From positions 1 to 28,200 of IMG/VR virus record IMGVR_UViG_3300043122_000130: a stretch of DNA of 28,200 nucleotides, one strand, 5' to 3'. The stretch is from a virus. Below the pieces are notes generated by a model. The model was not told where the DNA came from and did no database searches. It saw nothing but the letters and a program-made list of their open reading frames with translations. The translations under genes and the position numbers were made by a program. Below, piece after piece: positions 1 through 7,112 of this stretch. Numbering within the stretch: position 1 is the first letter of the stretch; each line of letters begins with the position of its first letter.

Positions 1-913
1 AGACGGTCTTTCCTCCATTTGAAAGGTTCTGGATCCTGACTATCGGAGTACCTTCAGTTTTGAATTCAGTATTTTTATATGCCCTGCCGTTAATTACTTG
101 GCAGATTTCTGATAGTTGCTTGACTTCCCACCCCTCTGGTATTTCCCCAAGTTCGGAGTCTTGCATTGCCGCAGGAAACAGCGCGGCGGTTTGGGCAAGT
201 TTGTTAAATGCCTCCGAATTGTTGGCTTTTAAACCGTGCAGCTCATCAAGGGTTTTGGCAGAAATGGCACTCATGGCAGCCAGTTCGGCATCCGCAGCGC
301 TACCACCTTGTGCCAAGGTTTCAATCTTGGCTTTGACGGGATCAAAATCGACAAACCAGCTTTTGAATAGAGCTTGAGCTATTTGTTCTAAGGTTTGGCT
401 GGTTTTGTTATTTAAAGCTATCTTATCGTCAATTTCTTTTAGAAATTTACCAGCTTCCTTTCTTAGCTCTCTATCTGGGTAATCAAACTCAAACTCAGCT
501 AGAGACTGCCAAGCTACACGCTGCCGACCAGATGTTCCTTCCATGCGCGACTGAGCATAAGCTCTAAAATCGGAATGCCTCGTCAAGTAATAGACATAGT
601 CCTCATCGTATTCTGGTTCTTTGGCGGACATGACAATAAATTCTGTGGAACCATGCCCGTGCTCATCCTTGTCTAAACAGCTTACTTTTGCTATTTTTCC
701 ATTCTCGAGACATGGCGTAATTCGTGCAAATAATGTATCGCCATTTTTAAATTTTGCCCCTCCACCTTTAAACTCTCTCTCTCCGAGCTCGCTTACATCT
801 CGGCTGTCGACCGGTAAGGCTGCCATTTCTAAGAAAGGCTTGATCTCTCCCTTCTTAATTGGTCGTTTAGGGTTAAAATCGATAATTTCTGATATGGTTT
901 TATTAGAACTCAT
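1..913 (-). CDS. hsdS: Type I restriction-modification specificity subunit HsdS (partial, C-terminus beyond window)
   Basis: The frame is open from ATG at 913 to the left edge, giving about 304 residues of a protein usually 400-450 long. HsdS carries two target-recognition domains that read the two halves of the methylation site and dock two HsdM subunits. Visible here are a first recognition domain (residues 1 to ~150, with ITPCLENGK), a conserved helical spacer (EIDDKIALNNKTSQTLEQIA, then LFKSWFVDFDPVKAK), and the start of the second recognition domain (IPEGWEVKQL, then GTPIVRIQNL), which the edge cuts. The start overlaps the hsdM stop by 11 nt, typical of translational coupling in hsd operons. 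The base composition is visibly richer in G+C than the phage genes to the right. Identification is firm; the recognition sequence cannot be predicted. Confidence 0.93.
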   Translation of the reverse strand, partial: MSSNKTISEIIDFNPKRPIKKGEIKPFLEMAALPVDSRDVSELGEREFKGGGAKFKNGDTLFARITPCLENGKIAKVSCLDKDEHGHGSTEFIVMSAKEPEYDEDYVYYLTRHSDFRAYAQSRMEGTSGRQRVAWQSLAEFEFDYPDRELRKEAGKFLKEIDDKIALNNKTSQTLEQIAQALFKSWFVDFDPVKAKIETLAQGGSAADAELAAMSAISAKTLDELHGLKANNSEAFNKLAQTAALFPAAMQDSELGEIPEGWEVKQLSEICQVINGRAYKNTEFKTEGTPIVRIQNLSNGGKTV

Positions 914-2660
914 AGCCAATCCCCGCAAGATTACCCTTAATCGCCTTTTCTAATCGGTCAGATTCTTCAAACTGAAATTTTAATTGCGCGGTTAATCGCT
1001 GCATTTTTTCTGGGAATGGCTCGCTATCTTCCTCAGCATCGGCTGCGCCAACATAGCGCCCAGGCGTCAATACATAATCATGCTTTTGCATGTCTTCAAG
1101 CTCGGCGCTGAAGCAAAACCCTTTTTCATCTTGGTAGTCAGTGCCCGATTGCCAAGCGTGGAATGTATCCGCAATTCTTTTAATATCTTTTGGATCAAAA
1201 TCGCGTAATACACGATCTTTCATAAAACCGAGGTTGCGGGCATCAATAAACAAAGTTTCACCACGGCGGTCACGCTTGCCTTTCTGTGTTGGTGACGTGC
1301 CACCTTTCTTGTTTTTGGTTAAAAACCAAATACAGGCGGGGATTTGTGTATTGGTGAAAAGTTGTCCTGGTAGGGCCACCATACATTCAACAAGATCAGC
1401 CTCGATAAGCGCTTTGCGGATCTCACCTTCGTTGTTGGTATTGGAACTCATGGAACCATTAGCGAGTAATAGGCCCATTGAGCCGTTATCGTTAAGGTGG
1501 TGCAGCATGTGTTGTATCCAGCCGTAGTTGGCATTACCTTGCGGCGGTGTACCATATTTCCAGCGAGTATCGCCCTCCAGTTTGGCGTGCCACCAGTCTT
1601 TGATATTAAACGGCGGATTGGCCATCACAAAGTCAGCACGCAGGTCGGGGTGTTGGTCATCTAAGAAGGTATCGGCGTTCTTTTTGCCAAAGTTAAAGTC
1701 GATACCACGAATCGCCATGTTCATAGCGGCCAGCTTCCAAGTAGTTGGGTTGCTCTCTTGACCATAGACAGAAATATGTTTGCGCTGTTCAGCAGCGTTG
1801 TAATGTTTATCAGCGGCATGAGCTTCGATGAACTTGTCGTTACTCACAAAGAAGCCACCGGCCCCCATTGCAGGGTCATAGACTCGGCCTTGATAAGGCT
1901 GGAGCATTTCAACGATCAGTGTAACGATGCTTTTTGGAGTATAATACTGGCCGCCTTGTTTGCCTTCTGCTAAGGCGAATTGACCAAGGAAGTACTCGTA
2001 TACATGGCCCAAAATATCTTTGCTGTGTAGATCGAGCTTTTCGCCGTTGTACTCAGGGTTACGGAAGCTGGTATCAGAGAAGCGGTTGATTAACTCAGTA
2101 AGGTTGTGATTATCTACCTCATAACGGCTGATGCGAGGCAGAACCCCTTTTAGCTTGGGGTTGGCCAGCTTGTCGTCGATTTTATAGGTTTCGATTGCTT
2201 CTAATGCATTGTCGATGAGTTTAGAAATTGAGCTAAGTTTAAAGACTTCTTTTTCGCCATTAGGCCCGGCTGCTTGAATCTCAATTTCTGTGCCAATAGG
2301 CAGCGCCGCTGTACTTTTAAGAAATTCCCAGCGTGACTGTTTTGGCACCCAGAAAACGTTTTTCTCTTGGTAATATTCGTGCAGTTCTAACTCTGAGTTT
2401 ACTGCTTCGTTGTACTCTTCTTCAGAGTCATAATCTTCACGAGGCATGTAATAAATATTGTCATCGCTATCGTCCTGAGTAAACAACTGCCGTAACTCTT
2501 GTTGGCGCTCTTCAAAGGCGTCTGACACATACTTTAGAAAGATGATCCCTAGCACGACATGCTTATAGTTGGCGGCATCTAGATTGTTACGTAACCGATC
2601 GGCTGCCGACCACAACTTCACATCGAGTTCTTTTAAAAACTGCTGTTCTGAATTATTCAT
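903..2660 (-). CDS. hsdM: Type I restriction-modification methyltransferase subunit HsdM
   Basis: This 585-residue protein is full length for the family. It transfers a methyl group from S-adenosylmethionine to adenine N6 as part of the HsdM2-HsdS complex. The N-terminal HsdM_N helical domain is seen in residues 1-60 (KLWSAADRLRNNLDAANYKH, then FLKYVSDAFEERQQEL). The methyltransferase domain contains the SAM-binding motif YDPAMGAGGFF near residue 260 and the catalytic motif IV, ADFVMANPPFN, near residue 345. GLLLANGSMSS and LPGQLFTNTQIPACIWFLTK are also standard family segments. The ATG follows GGGAAGAAC and lies 8 nt after the stop of the upstream frame; the C-terminus overlaps hsdS. hsdR is not in the window. 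Confidence is very high. Confidence 0.97.
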   Translation of the reverse strand: MNNSEQQFLKELDVKLWSAADRLRNNLDAANYKHVVLGIIFLKYVSDAFEERQQELRQLFTQDDSDDNIYYMPREDYDSEEEYNEAVNSELELHEYYQEKNVFWVPKQSRWEFLKSTAALPIGTEIEIQAAGPNGEKEVFKLSSISKLIDNALEAIETYKIDDKLANPKLKGVLPRISRYEVDNHNLTELINRFSDTSFRNPEYNGEKLDLHSKDILGHVYEYFLGQFALAEGKQGGQYYTPKSIVTLIVEMLQPYQGRVYDPAMGAGGFFVSNDKFIEAHAADKHYNAAEQRKHISVYGQESNPTTWKLAAMNMAIRGIDFNFGKKNADTFLDDQHPDLRADFVMANPPFNIKDWWHAKLEGDTRWKYGTPPQGNANYGWIQHMLHHLNDNGSMGLLLANGSMSSNTNNEGEIRKALIEADLVECMVALPGQLFTNTQIPACIWFLTKNKKGGTSPTQKGKRDRRGETLFIDARNLGFMKDRVLRDFDPKDIKRIADTFHAWQSGTDYQDEKGFCFSAELEDMQKHDYVLTPGRYVGAADAEEDSEPFPEKMQRLTAQLKFQFEESDRLEKAIKGNLAGIGYEF

Positions 2661-2668
2661 GTTCTTCC

Positions 2669-3502
2669 CTATGCTGTGACGCTATCGAAACCAGGCGCAA
2701 TCGCAAGGTTACCGACACCGTATAAAGTTTGATAATTTTTTAGCCATAAATGGAATTCGGGTGTTTTTAGCAGAGCCTCTTTGGAGCAATCAACATTCCA
2801 AAGCCGAAGCAAGTACCCAGTGGTTGCTGCTCTAATCTCAACCTTTAGAACGCCACCCGTCATGCCATAGTCCAGCTCTATCGCTTCGCTGTGCTCAATA
2901 CGTGGATGCGGCACTAACTCTAGCTCTACAAAGCGATTCCATTGCCGATCTTGGGTTTCAAGTTCAGCCTCTGACAGAATGGAATCCTCAAGATAATTAA
3001 CCACAACACGGTTCTCTCTTCCAACCACTTCAAATATATATGTACAAGATTTATCTAACCCTTTCATATTTTCCCAATCTAAAGCAGATTCTATTAAATC
3101 TTTCCAAGTACGATCCCAACCTTGAACAGATAATAATGGCATCAACATACTTTTGGTACGGTACATCCAACCATAAGGTTCGCAATAGAACACACTTATT
3201 AAACTCCCATCCACTTTTTCATAAATGGTTAAATCTTTGAGTTCAAAAGTGACACCGTTTTCACCTTGATTGAAGAACCTATCAAAAGCACGACTTACTA
3301 CAGAGTAGGTTACACCACCTAATTCTTCTTTTATGACAAGAGATCGACACTCTCGTACAATAGGGTGATTTTTAGGAGAATCTATTTGGTTATAGTTTAA
3401 CACTCTTAGTGCAGGAAACCTTTCATCAATAGAAACCTTGATTGCAAATTCTTCTACTAATTTTTCTAAACCATATTTGTTTAAATATTCTAATACTTTC
3501 AT
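2669..3502 (-). CDS. T4 Rnl1-like RNA ligase N-terminal part joined in frame to an unrelated C-terminal segment
   Basis: The 277-residue frame starts at ATG 3502 behind AAGGAAAATTATT. Residues 1-170 resemble T4 RNA ligase 1: an RVLNYNQI-like N-terminus, the nucleotidyl-acceptor motif I YEKVDGSL (lysine 96; T4 uses lysine 99), and the motif IIIa-like stretch TYIFEVVGRENRVVVNY. Rnl1 enzymes seal tRNA broken by host anticodon nucleases. After about residue 175 nothing matches the family: motif IV (EGYV-like), motif V (K.K) and the helical C-domain are missing. The last ~100 residues (for example GGVLKVEIRAATTGYLLRLW) are coded by DNA with the composition of the hsd genes. The stop lies 8 nt before hsdM. 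I read this as a phage ligase fragment fused to the tail of a bacterial gene upstream of hsdM, by recombination or assembly. Ligase activity is unlikely as written. Confidence 0.7.
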   Translation of the reverse strand: MKVLEYLNKYGLEKLVEEFAIKVSIDERFPALRVLNYNQIDSPKNHPIVRECRSLVIKEELGGVTYSVVSRAFDRFFNQGENGVTFELKDLTIYEKVDGSLISVFYCEPYGWMYRTKSMLMPLLSVQGWDRTWKDLIESALDWENMKGLDKSCTYIFEVVGRENRVVVNYLEDSILSEAELETQDRQWNRFVELELVPHPRIEHSEAIELDYGMTGGVLKVEIRAATTGYLLRLWNVDCSKEALLKTPEFHLWLKNYQTLYGVGNLAIAPGFDSVTA

Positions 3503-3521
3503 AATAATTTTCCTTTAGATA

Positions 3522-3568
3522 AATAAAAAGCTTGCATGAATAATACTCCATGCAGGCTTTAGTGTCAA
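3522..3568 (-). terminator. Rho-independent terminator overlapped by a sigma-70-type promoter
   Basis: Two 12-base arms, 3527-3538 and 3549-3560, pair with one G-U wobble around a 10-base loop. On the minus strand the hairpin is followed by TTTTTATTT, so it should end leftward transcription after the 3585-4022 gene. The same DNA carries a minus-strand promoter: TTGACA (3563-3568), 17 nt, TATTAT (3540-3545). Its -35 box lies just before the hairpin and its -10 box lies in and beside the loop. It would restart transcription into the RNA ligase frame, whose ATG is about 40 nt on. Both elements are read directly from the sequence; their activity is inferred. Confidence 0.65.
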
Positions 3569-3584
3569 CACTTTATTTTATAAA

Positions 3585-4022
3585 TTATGCAGTTTCCACA
3601 ACACGCCATTGTAGCTGAGAATCTGATAATAGTTTAATTGGTTTAAGATGCACCTCACGCCCTGTGCGTTCAAGGATATCCTCGTTCACAACTTTAGCAC
3701 GTACATTTGTGTTATGGTCTTTCAACTTTTCCATAACTTCACCTGATGCGATAATATTCATCTTAGCTTCTTCTAATGTGAAACTTGTACGAACACCTTT
3801 CTTTTGGAAAACGATTCGCTGATCATCTTCTAAGTTGATGTTATTATCTACTAAAGTTAATGTCACTTCTTTAAGGGTATTTGTATTCATGTTATTCTCC
3901 TGTTGTTTGTAAGTTTTAAATTGTTCTGAATCTTCTTGGGTAGTCATAAGTAAATTCTTATTCATAGTTGCTGCAGAAGGAGTAATACCACCCGCACCTA
4001 ACCTTGTACTTAATTTTGCCAT
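3585..4022 (-). CDS. Unrecognised phage protein with two in-frame ribosome-start sites (145 or 101 residues)
   Basis: The long form starts at ATG 4022 behind GAGGAGAAATAA. A second in-frame ATG at 3890 has an equally strong site, CAGGAGAATAAC, and would give a 101-residue protein beginning MNTNTLKEVTL. The first 44 residues are low in complexity, while the short form looks like a compact domain (VTLTLVDNN, FTLEEAKMNIIASGEV, VHLKPIKLL). It is the last gene of the leftward operon, directly downstream of the rIIA-like gene and before a terminator. A position like that of T4 rIIB is suggestive, but no rIIB similarity can be seen. The frame may be an ancient fusion of a 44-codon gene with the next one. 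The function is unknown. Confidence 0.7.
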   Translation of the reverse strand: MAKLSTRLGAGGITPSAATMNKNLLMTTQEDSEQFKTYKQQENNMNTNTLKEVTLTLVDNNINLEDDQRIVFQKKGVRTSFTLEEAKMNIIASGEVMEKLKDHNTNVRAKVVNEDILERTGREVHLKPIKLLSDSQLQWRVVETA

Positions 4023-4032
4023 TTATTTCTCC

Positions 4033-5151
4033 TCATAATTCATAAATAATTTCATATAGTGTATCAATATGTTCTTGCATTGTAAACCCTTCATACACAA
4101 TTTCTTCATGGTCGTGGTCATTAACCAATTGTTGGAAAGCTTGTGTAATTATTTCAACCTTTGTACGAGTTGATTCTACTTCAATAATTTCCATCGAAGC
4201 TACCATATCATTGTAGGCAACACTTTCCTTAATAGCCTTAACTTGATTACTGTTGTCCAAGTATTTAACCTTGTTACCACATTTAGTTAATTCTTCATAT
4301 TCAGTGAAGTTACTTGTTACAATGTGATTATCATATTTCTCAATGAATTCTTCACCAAATTCCTCTGATACTGAAAGTGTAGAACTATCCGATGTGTACC
4401 ATGAATCCATCACATATTCACAATCTGCTTTCTTAGATTTGATAGCTTCTACCAAAAGTTCCTTATCTGGGCATTGTTTCCAAATTTTAGCTGTAAGACG
4501 ACTTATTTCCCATTGGGAAGCAGAATTACGGTCTTGGTTCAAAGGTAATACTTTTGGTGCAAAATTGTAACTGTATTTGAAAGAGTTGTTTTCACAAACA
4601 TACATATCACCACAGAAGATTTCACCGTTGTCCTCTCCGTGGGCAATTACATCACCATACTTAGTGGAGAATAGTACTTCTCGGTCTTGGAACTCTAAAC
4701 AGCGTTGTTTAACTTCATCAAGAATATCTTCCGACAAACCTGATATAATTACTGTAAAGTTACCCGTAGGAGTAAGAGGCTCTTCTTTAATAACTAATAT
4801 ATCTTCTTCAAAATTTTCACAAAACTCATAAGAAGACTCCCACTTTACTTTGTTATTAATAATCTCTACACTACAACCTAGGTCTGTTAGAACAACGAGT
4901 CCCTGCACGGCACCCAGACCGAATTGGCCGCGTTTGGAGTCATCTGATCGCTTATCTGAGAGTCCCATCATAAGTATAGAAGTTGAGACTTCGATGTTCT
5001 TATTGGTTAAAGAGATATAATCATCTCCGAAATAATGCTCTTGTTCTCCCTCAGAGTCCAACCAATTGCTAATGTATTCAGCAATAGCTTTGCTCGCAGA
5101 CCAATGATGGAAACACCCTCTACTAAAATTAGTCTTATATATTTTACTCAT
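4033..5151 (-). CDS. GHKL-type ATPase, probably T4 rIIA-like
   Basis: This 372-residue protein starts at ATG 5151, which overlaps the previous stop by 8 nt and follows GGAGGCAGTT. The N-terminal 90 residues have the features of a GHKL (gyrase, Hsp90, histidine kinase, MutL) ATP-binding fold: an N-box with E25, N29 and D32 in AEYISNWLD, followed by MMGLSDKRSDDSKRGQFGLG (residues 61-80) as the glycine-rich ATP lid. No histidine-kinase phosphoacceptor, receiver or membrane segment is present. Stand-alone GHKL proteins of this kind in phages are usually annotated as rIIA-like; T4 rIIA is a membrane-associated protein that counters the Rex exclusion system. The rest of the protein is unrecognised. 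Confidence is good for the ATPase fold and moderate for the rIIA relation. Confidence 0.72.
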   Translation of the reverse strand: MSKIYKTNFSRGCFHHWSASKAIAEYISNWLDSEGEQEHYFGDDYISLTNKNIEVSTSILMMGLSDKRSDDSKRGQFGLGAVQGLVVLTDLGCSVEIINNKVKWESSYEFCENFEEDILVIKEEPLTPTGNFTVIISGLSEDILDEVKQRCLEFQDREVLFSTKYGDVIAHGEDNGEIFCGDMYVCENNSFKYSYNFAPKVLPLNQDRNSASQWEISRLTAKIWKQCPDKELLVEAIKSKKADCEYVMDSWYTSDSSTLSVSEEFGEEFIEKYDNHIVTSNFTEYEELTKCGNKVKYLDNSNQVKAIKESVAYNDMVASMEIIEVESTRTKVEIITQAFQQLVNDHDHEEIVYEGFTMQEHIDTLYEIIYEL

Positions 5152-5980
5152 AACTGCCTCCTAATAAACCACCTTGTAGTGTGAAAAGTATTCTTATACT
5201 ATCCGTAGAAGATTTAGCCACATCCTTATGACTAATAGTATTGTATTCATAATTAACGTGGTTGTATACACTCCTTAATATCTCAGAGGATATGTTACCT
5301 GCTGAATACTCTTCTTGCAGTACAGAATATACATGATTTCTTTTATAACGTTCATAAAGTGCTATTAGGTATGTAGCATCTTTCGACCTAACTGCCTTCC
5401 CTTTCTCTAGATGAGTTACCCACTTTTTACCTGCCTGATGCCAAGATACCCCTGCAGTTTTCCTATCCACCCCTAAAGTATTAACTCTTGGTGGTACAAG
5501 ATAACACAGCTCTTTGCAGTATACCTTATTACCTATTCTTGTCAGGTCCTTATCCAGATGTATACCTTTAACCTTGCAATTTTTCTGGGAATAAAACCAC
5601 TCCGCGAAGTTTTGAAAGTTATGCCATTCAGTAGCTACTGTCACCCCCGCCCCTCCATAATTGCAGTAGTCTGGACATATCTCACTGTAACATCTTTTTA
5701 GCATACGAGACCAATATTTGTAAGCAGTATTCTTACCCGAACCATCATCTAGTCTAGTATGGTAAACCCCATAACCAACATAACCCACATCGTATAAGGT
5801 TTTTACTAGAGAATCTTTTACCTGTCCTTTTCTAAGGGTCTGTGCTGATATGTTCCTTTTTCCTCCAGTATTAACAAACTCTACATCAATATCATACTTA
5901 CTATTATACTTAATGACTTTCAAATAACCACACCTATCTGTAGGGTAGATCATACCTTCCTTTATGTTACTAACACCCAC
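5144..5980 (-). CDS. Homing-endonuclease-like protein (HNH/AP2-type phage family)
   Basis: The protein has about 278 residues. GTG 5980 is chosen because AGGAG sits 7 nt before it; TTG 5986 is too close to that site. The pattern matches the phage HNH/AP2 endonuclease family as I know it. It has an N-terminal segment (DRCGYLKVIKYNS, VEFVNTGG), a central YWSRMLKRCYSE and ATEWHNFQNFAEWF, then LDKDLTRIGNKVYC and CYLVPPRVN. A C-terminal AP2-like DNA-binding stretch (GVSWHQAGKKWVTHLEKGK) follows. Such genes are often free-standing mobile elements. This one sits between two small-overlap neighbours and has a promoter-like sequence 44 nt upstream, inside the preceding gene. Nuclease activity is an inference from the family. 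Confidence 0.68.
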   Translation of the reverse strand: MGVSNIKEGMIYPTDRCGYLKVIKYNSKYDIDVEFVNTGGKRNISAQTLRKGQVKDSLVKTLYDVGYVGYGVYHTRLDDGSGKNTAYKYWSRMLKRCYSEICPDYCNYGGAGVTVATEWHNFQNFAEWFYSQKNCKVKGIHLDKDLTRIGNKVYCKELCYLVPPRVNTLGVDRKTAGVSWHQAGKKWVTHLEKGKAVRSKDATYLIALYERYKRNHVYSVLQEEYSAGNISSEILRSVYNHVNYEYNTISHKDVAKSSTDSIRILFTLQGGLLGGSYE

Positions 5981-5982
5981 GA

Positions 5983-6240
5983 TCAATCTCCTAATGTAAA
6001 AGTAATAACATTCTTAGAAGCATCCATTGTAAAATCGACACCCTCTTTTGTCAAGTAGTTTTCAATTGCTCGGAAAGGAATACTTTTTGTAACTTTATCC
6101 TTGTGCAATTGGATCATTCTGCCACTACCATTTCGTGCATGAGCAACCACCACATCTGTAATATAAGTTGAAATGGCTTCAAGGGTTTCCTCTTCCGCTT
6201 CATTGAATGTTTCTGTTAACTGTTGATAAAACTTTGACAT
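5983..6240 (-). CDS. Small phage protein, unrecognised
   Basis: This is an 85-residue protein with its ATG at 6240 behind CAAGGAGAATAATT. It is acidic and mostly helical at first (FYQQLTETFNEAEEETLEAISTY), with a basic middle (HARNGSGRMIQLHKDKVTKS) and a beta-rich end (VDFTMDASKNVITFTLGD). No catalytic motif or membrane segment is visible. Its stop lies within the ribosome site of the endonuclease-like gene, so the two are probably coupled. The coding DNA for residues ~62-72 also holds a minus-strand promoter match. The function is unknown. Confidence 0.72.
   Translation of the reverse strand: MSKFYQQLTETFNEAEEETLEAISTYITDVVVAHARNGSGRMIQLHKDKVTKSIPFRAIENYLTKEGVDFTMDASKNVITFTLGD
6026..6054 (-). 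promoter_or_regulatory. Intragenic sigma-70-type promoter before the endonuclease-like gene
   Basis: On the minus strand TTGACA (6049-6054) is separated by 17 nt from TACAAT (6026-6031). It lies inside the 5983-6240 gene, about 45 nt upstream of GTG 5980. The match is near consensus, but it is in AT-rich coding DNA, so chance is possible. If real, it gives the mobile endonuclease-like gene its own transcription. Confidence 0.45.
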
Positions 6241-6242
6241 AA

Positions 6243-6410
6243 TTATTCTCCTTGCTTCAAATCGGCAACACTAATTTTACCTTGGCGTAATTTTAAAAGA
6301 GTCACTTCGCACAAAGGTTTGCTCTCACTTGCAAAAACTGTGATTTTATTTGTTTCATCGAACACTTCGTAAAATTCACCAACTATTGTTAATGTGTATT
6401 TATTCTTCAT
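6243..6410 (-). CDS. Small phage protein, unrecognised (55 residues)
   Basis: The start is ATG 6410 (MKNKYTLTIVGEFYEVFDE) because AAAGGAGATCCCAA precedes it; the longer frame to 6458 has no ribosome site. The start overlaps the end of the upstream membrane-protein gene by 11 nt. The sequence alternates beta-strand-like segments (YTLTIVGEFYEVF, ITVFASESKPLCEVTLLKL) and ends in Gly-Glu. The final codons GGA GAA TAA double as the ribosome site of the next gene. The function is unknown. Confidence 0.68.
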   Translation of the reverse strand: MKNKYTLTIVGEFYEVFDETNKITVFASESKPLCEVTLLKLRQGKISVADLKQGE

Positions 6411-6825
6411 TTGGGATCTCCTTTTCAGTGATAAGTTTTGGTACAGGGATATCTGCACTTTCTAATAGTGATTTTATCTCAGTATCATCTTCCGCCCACG
6501 ATTGTAATTGATTAATCACAGCTTTTTGGGAAAGGGTGATACTCTCTTGTACAAGAAAAGTTTCCTGAATAAGGTAACCTGCAGCAATATACTTCATGGT
6601 TTGTTGTGAAGGTATAATCCATACAAAAAACAACACTACTACCAAAGTTTTAGTTGGAAAGTATTTCTTCCAATATGGTGTGACATCGTGGTTATCACAT
6701 GCAGAGAATCCTGTGATGATGAAAGCTATAACGACAACTACTGAAAACAGGGTAAGAGTAAATCCAAGAAAACCTCCCAGCTTACTGAGTAAATCTACAC
6801 CCCATACTAATAATGCTAATTCCAT
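6400..6825 (-). CDS. Phage membrane protein, unrecognised
   Basis: This 141-residue protein starts at ATG 6825 behind AAAGGGAAATAATT. Two or three hydrophobic segments are clear: residues ~18-42 (GFLGFTLTLFSVVVVIAFII) and ~58-73 (TKTLVVVLFFVWIIPS), with a weaker one near 2-16. The C-terminal ~55 residues are polar and acidic (LQSWAEDDTEIKSLLESADI), probably cytoplasmic. It is an inner-membrane protein encoded in the leftward operon two genes downstream of the lysozyme-like gene (with two small genes between them), so a role in envelope modification or lysis is conceivable, but no holin-type feature is decisive. Confidence 0.68.
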   Translation of the reverse strand: MELALLVWGVDLLSKLGGFLGFTLTLFSVVVVIAFIITGFSACDNHDVTPYWKKYFPTKTLVVVLFFVWIIPSQQTMKYIAAGYLIQETFLVQESITLSQKAVINQLQSWAEDDTEIKSLLESADIPVPKLITEKEIPNEE

Positions 6826-6827
6826 AA

Positions 6828-6920
6828 TTATTTCCCTTTTTGTTTAAGTTTATTTAAATCTGGCATAACAACTTTATTATACTGGTAATATTTTTCCAAG
6901 GCTAATTGATAGTTGTTCAA
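6828..6920 (-). CDS. Very small ORF (30 residues), possible gene
   Basis: A 30-residue frame (MNNYQLALEKYYQYNKVVMP...) starts at TTG 6920. This overlaps the previous gene's stop as TTGA and has AGGTGG six nt upstream. It ends 2 nt before the next ATG and carries that gene's AAAGGG ribosome site in its last codons. The fit between neighbours is exactly the packing used elsewhere in this operon, which is the main evidence. The function is unknown. Confidence 0.45.
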   Translation of the reverse strand: MNNYQLALEKYYQYNKVVMPDLNKLKQKGK

Positions 6921-7099
6921 AGTTTACCACCTTTAATCAAACATAACACTGCCCCTTTTAAAACTACACCTGTTTCCCCAAGAACTGTCATTTTTAAAGC
7001 GCTGGCTTTATCAAAAGTGCTCACCTGTTCTAGGTCAGAATCAGGGCAATCCATTGTGAACTGTCGTAAAACATTTTTATTATCTTTTGCGTAAATCAT
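6917..7099 (-). CDS. Small phage protein, unrecognised (60 residues)
   Basis: ATG 7099 follows AGGAGAAGTATT. The protein begins MIYAKDNKNVLRQFTMDCPD and ends in a hydrophobic stretch (LGETGVVLKGAVLCLIKGGKL) that is too short and broken to call a membrane segment with confidence. It lies 13 nt after the lysozyme-like gene. The opposite-strand frame over the same bases lacks a ribosome site and runs against the operon. The function is unknown. Confidence 0.65.
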   Translation of the reverse strand: MIYAKDNKNVLRQFTMDCPDSDLEQVSTFDKASALKMTVLGETGVVLKGAVLCLIKGGKL

Positions 7100-7112
7100 A
7101 ATACTTCTCCTG

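Noticed and set aside
60-1973. Several plus-strand frames of 70-130 codons opposite hsdS and hsdM
   Set aside because: They lie antisense to well-identified genes, lack ribosome sites and have implausible composition.
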